Made by a program: the position numbers and the translations under genes. A model generated the notes under the pieces. The model was not told the origin of the DNA and searched no databases. It was given only the letters and a program-made list of their open reading frames with translations. Positions 13,936 through 14,603 of a stretch of DNA of 14,603 nucleotides are shown in pieces. Every line of letters begins with the position of its first letter. Position 1 is the first letter of the stretch. Origin of the DNA: Rickettsiales bacterium (GTDB lineage: Bacteria > Pseudomonadota > Alphaproteobacteria > Rs-D84 > CACZYB01); contig JAISNH010000106.1 in assembly GCA_031276335.1 (NCBI GenBank), forward strand, positions 1 through 14,603, read 5' to 3'.

Positions 13936-14012
13936 TGGGGCGAGTGACCGGGGTCGAACCGGCTACATCAGATACCACAAACCTGCGCTCTGCCAGATGA
14001 GCTACACTCGCC
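13936..14012 (-). tRNA. tRNA-His (anticodon GUG)
   Basis: On minus the acceptor arms are GCGAGTG and CACTCGC, with the extra 5' G (-1) opposite discriminator C that identifies tRNA-His. The D-stem is GCTC/GAGC. The anticodon stem CAGGT/ATCTG carries the loop TTGTGGT, anticodon GTG. The T-arm GCCGG-TTCGACC-CCGGT is intact and CCA is encoded. Confidence 0.96.
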
Positions 14013-14022
14013 ATAGGGCAAT

Positions 14023-14051
14023 TTTATAATTCAAACGCGGAGGAAAAGCAA
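14023..14051 (-). promoter_or_regulatory. Predicted promoter of tRNA-His
   Basis: On minus, TTGCTT (14051-14046) and TATAAA (14028-14023) are separated by 17 bp; the -10 lies about 10 bp before the tRNA. The -35 is identical to that of tRNA-Gln(CUG). Confidence 0.55.
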
Positions 14052-14054
14052 GCC

Positions 14055-14264
14055 CTAATGCATGGAACGCGACCAAGAAAGCGTAAGGTGCGCGGCCACG
14101 GCCGAGACATAGCTGGAAGCAAACAAGAAACCCGTAACCGCCGTGGGCCGGCCATTGCTTACCGTATCAGCCACGGCCACCGCGAAATGCAATATCGACA
14201 ATCCGATGAAAACCAAGCCGACCGTCCTTGCGTTGCGCCTGTTCCTGTTTTTTATGGCTTTCAT
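14055..14264 (-). CDS. Small two-helix membrane protein (hypothetical), downstream of mreB
   Basis: This is a 69-residue open frame with a basic N-terminus (KAIKNRNRRNAR) and two hydrophobic segments, about residues 14-34 (VGLVFIGLSILHFAVAVAD) and 44-63 (GFLFASSYVSAVAAHLTL). The plan suggests an inner-membrane protein with a cytoplasmic positive start. It begins 9 bp after the mreB stop codon on the same strand, so it would share the mreB transcript, but the ribosome site is weak (AGAAG). In most rod-shaped proteobacteria mreC occupies this place; this is not MreC. Codon pattern is plausible for coding. No family is recognised, and the ORF could be spurious. Confidence 0.5.
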   Translation of the reverse strand: MKAIKNRNRRNARTVGLVFIGLSILHFAVAVADTVSNGRPTAVTGFLFASSYVSAVAAHLTLSWSRSMH

Positions 14265-14273
14265 ATAAGGCTT

Positions 14274-14603
<330 letters not shown>

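Overview
This window looks like chromosomal DNA of a moderately GC-rich alphaproteobacterium, possibly a host-associated or Rickettsiales-like lineage. The lineage call is inference from the gene set: a FYDLN-acid protein (TIGR02300 type, found mainly in Alphaproteobacteria), an isoleucyl-tRNA synthetase of the long archaeal/eukaryotic-like type 2, and a detached virB3-virB4 pair of a P-type type IV secretion system. There is no phage, transposon, integrase or CRISPR array. All genes are intact apart from parB and mreB, which are cut by the window edges.

Layout. 1-846 is the 3' part of parB. It is followed by a strongly AT-rich, gene-free stretch (847 to about 1135) with one perfect DnaA box, three near-matches and an AT trinucleotide run, which is a candidate replication origin. 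1221-1666 holds two related tRNA-Gln genes (UUG on minus, CUG on plus), each with its own promoter, and between them a strong promoter feeding a short, foldable, gene-free segment. The second tRNA leads directly into a 144-residue unknown gene. 2146-2817 (minus) is a PnuC-like transporter, divergent from virB3-virB4 (2865-5590, overlapping by 4 bp). Next come a secreted HExxH protein (5710-6372), a terminator with a promoter directly abutting it, a FYDLN-acid protein with a co-directional tRNA-Ala(GGC), a clear bidirectional terminator and an unknown 215-residue protein.

7931-10336 (minus) is a tight HAD phosphatase-mnmG pair. It is divergent from ileS (10430-13522), which overlaps a 130-residue unknown gene by 4 bp. 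The window ends with tRNA-His on minus, a small two-helix membrane ORF and the 3' end of mreB, all on minus.

Functional themes are chromosome replication and segregation (parB, candidate oriC), translation (four tRNAs, mnmG, ileS), cell shape (mreB) and secretion (virB3/virB4, HExxH protein). The less ordinary parts are the DnaA-box cluster beside parB, the foldable transcribed segment at 1384-1550, an inverted-repeat element seen upstream of two genes, the HExxH protein, the shortened MnmG C-terminal region, and heavy use of the ATA isoleucine codon in otherwise GC-rich genes. Positions and motifs were read by eye; no database or folding program was run.
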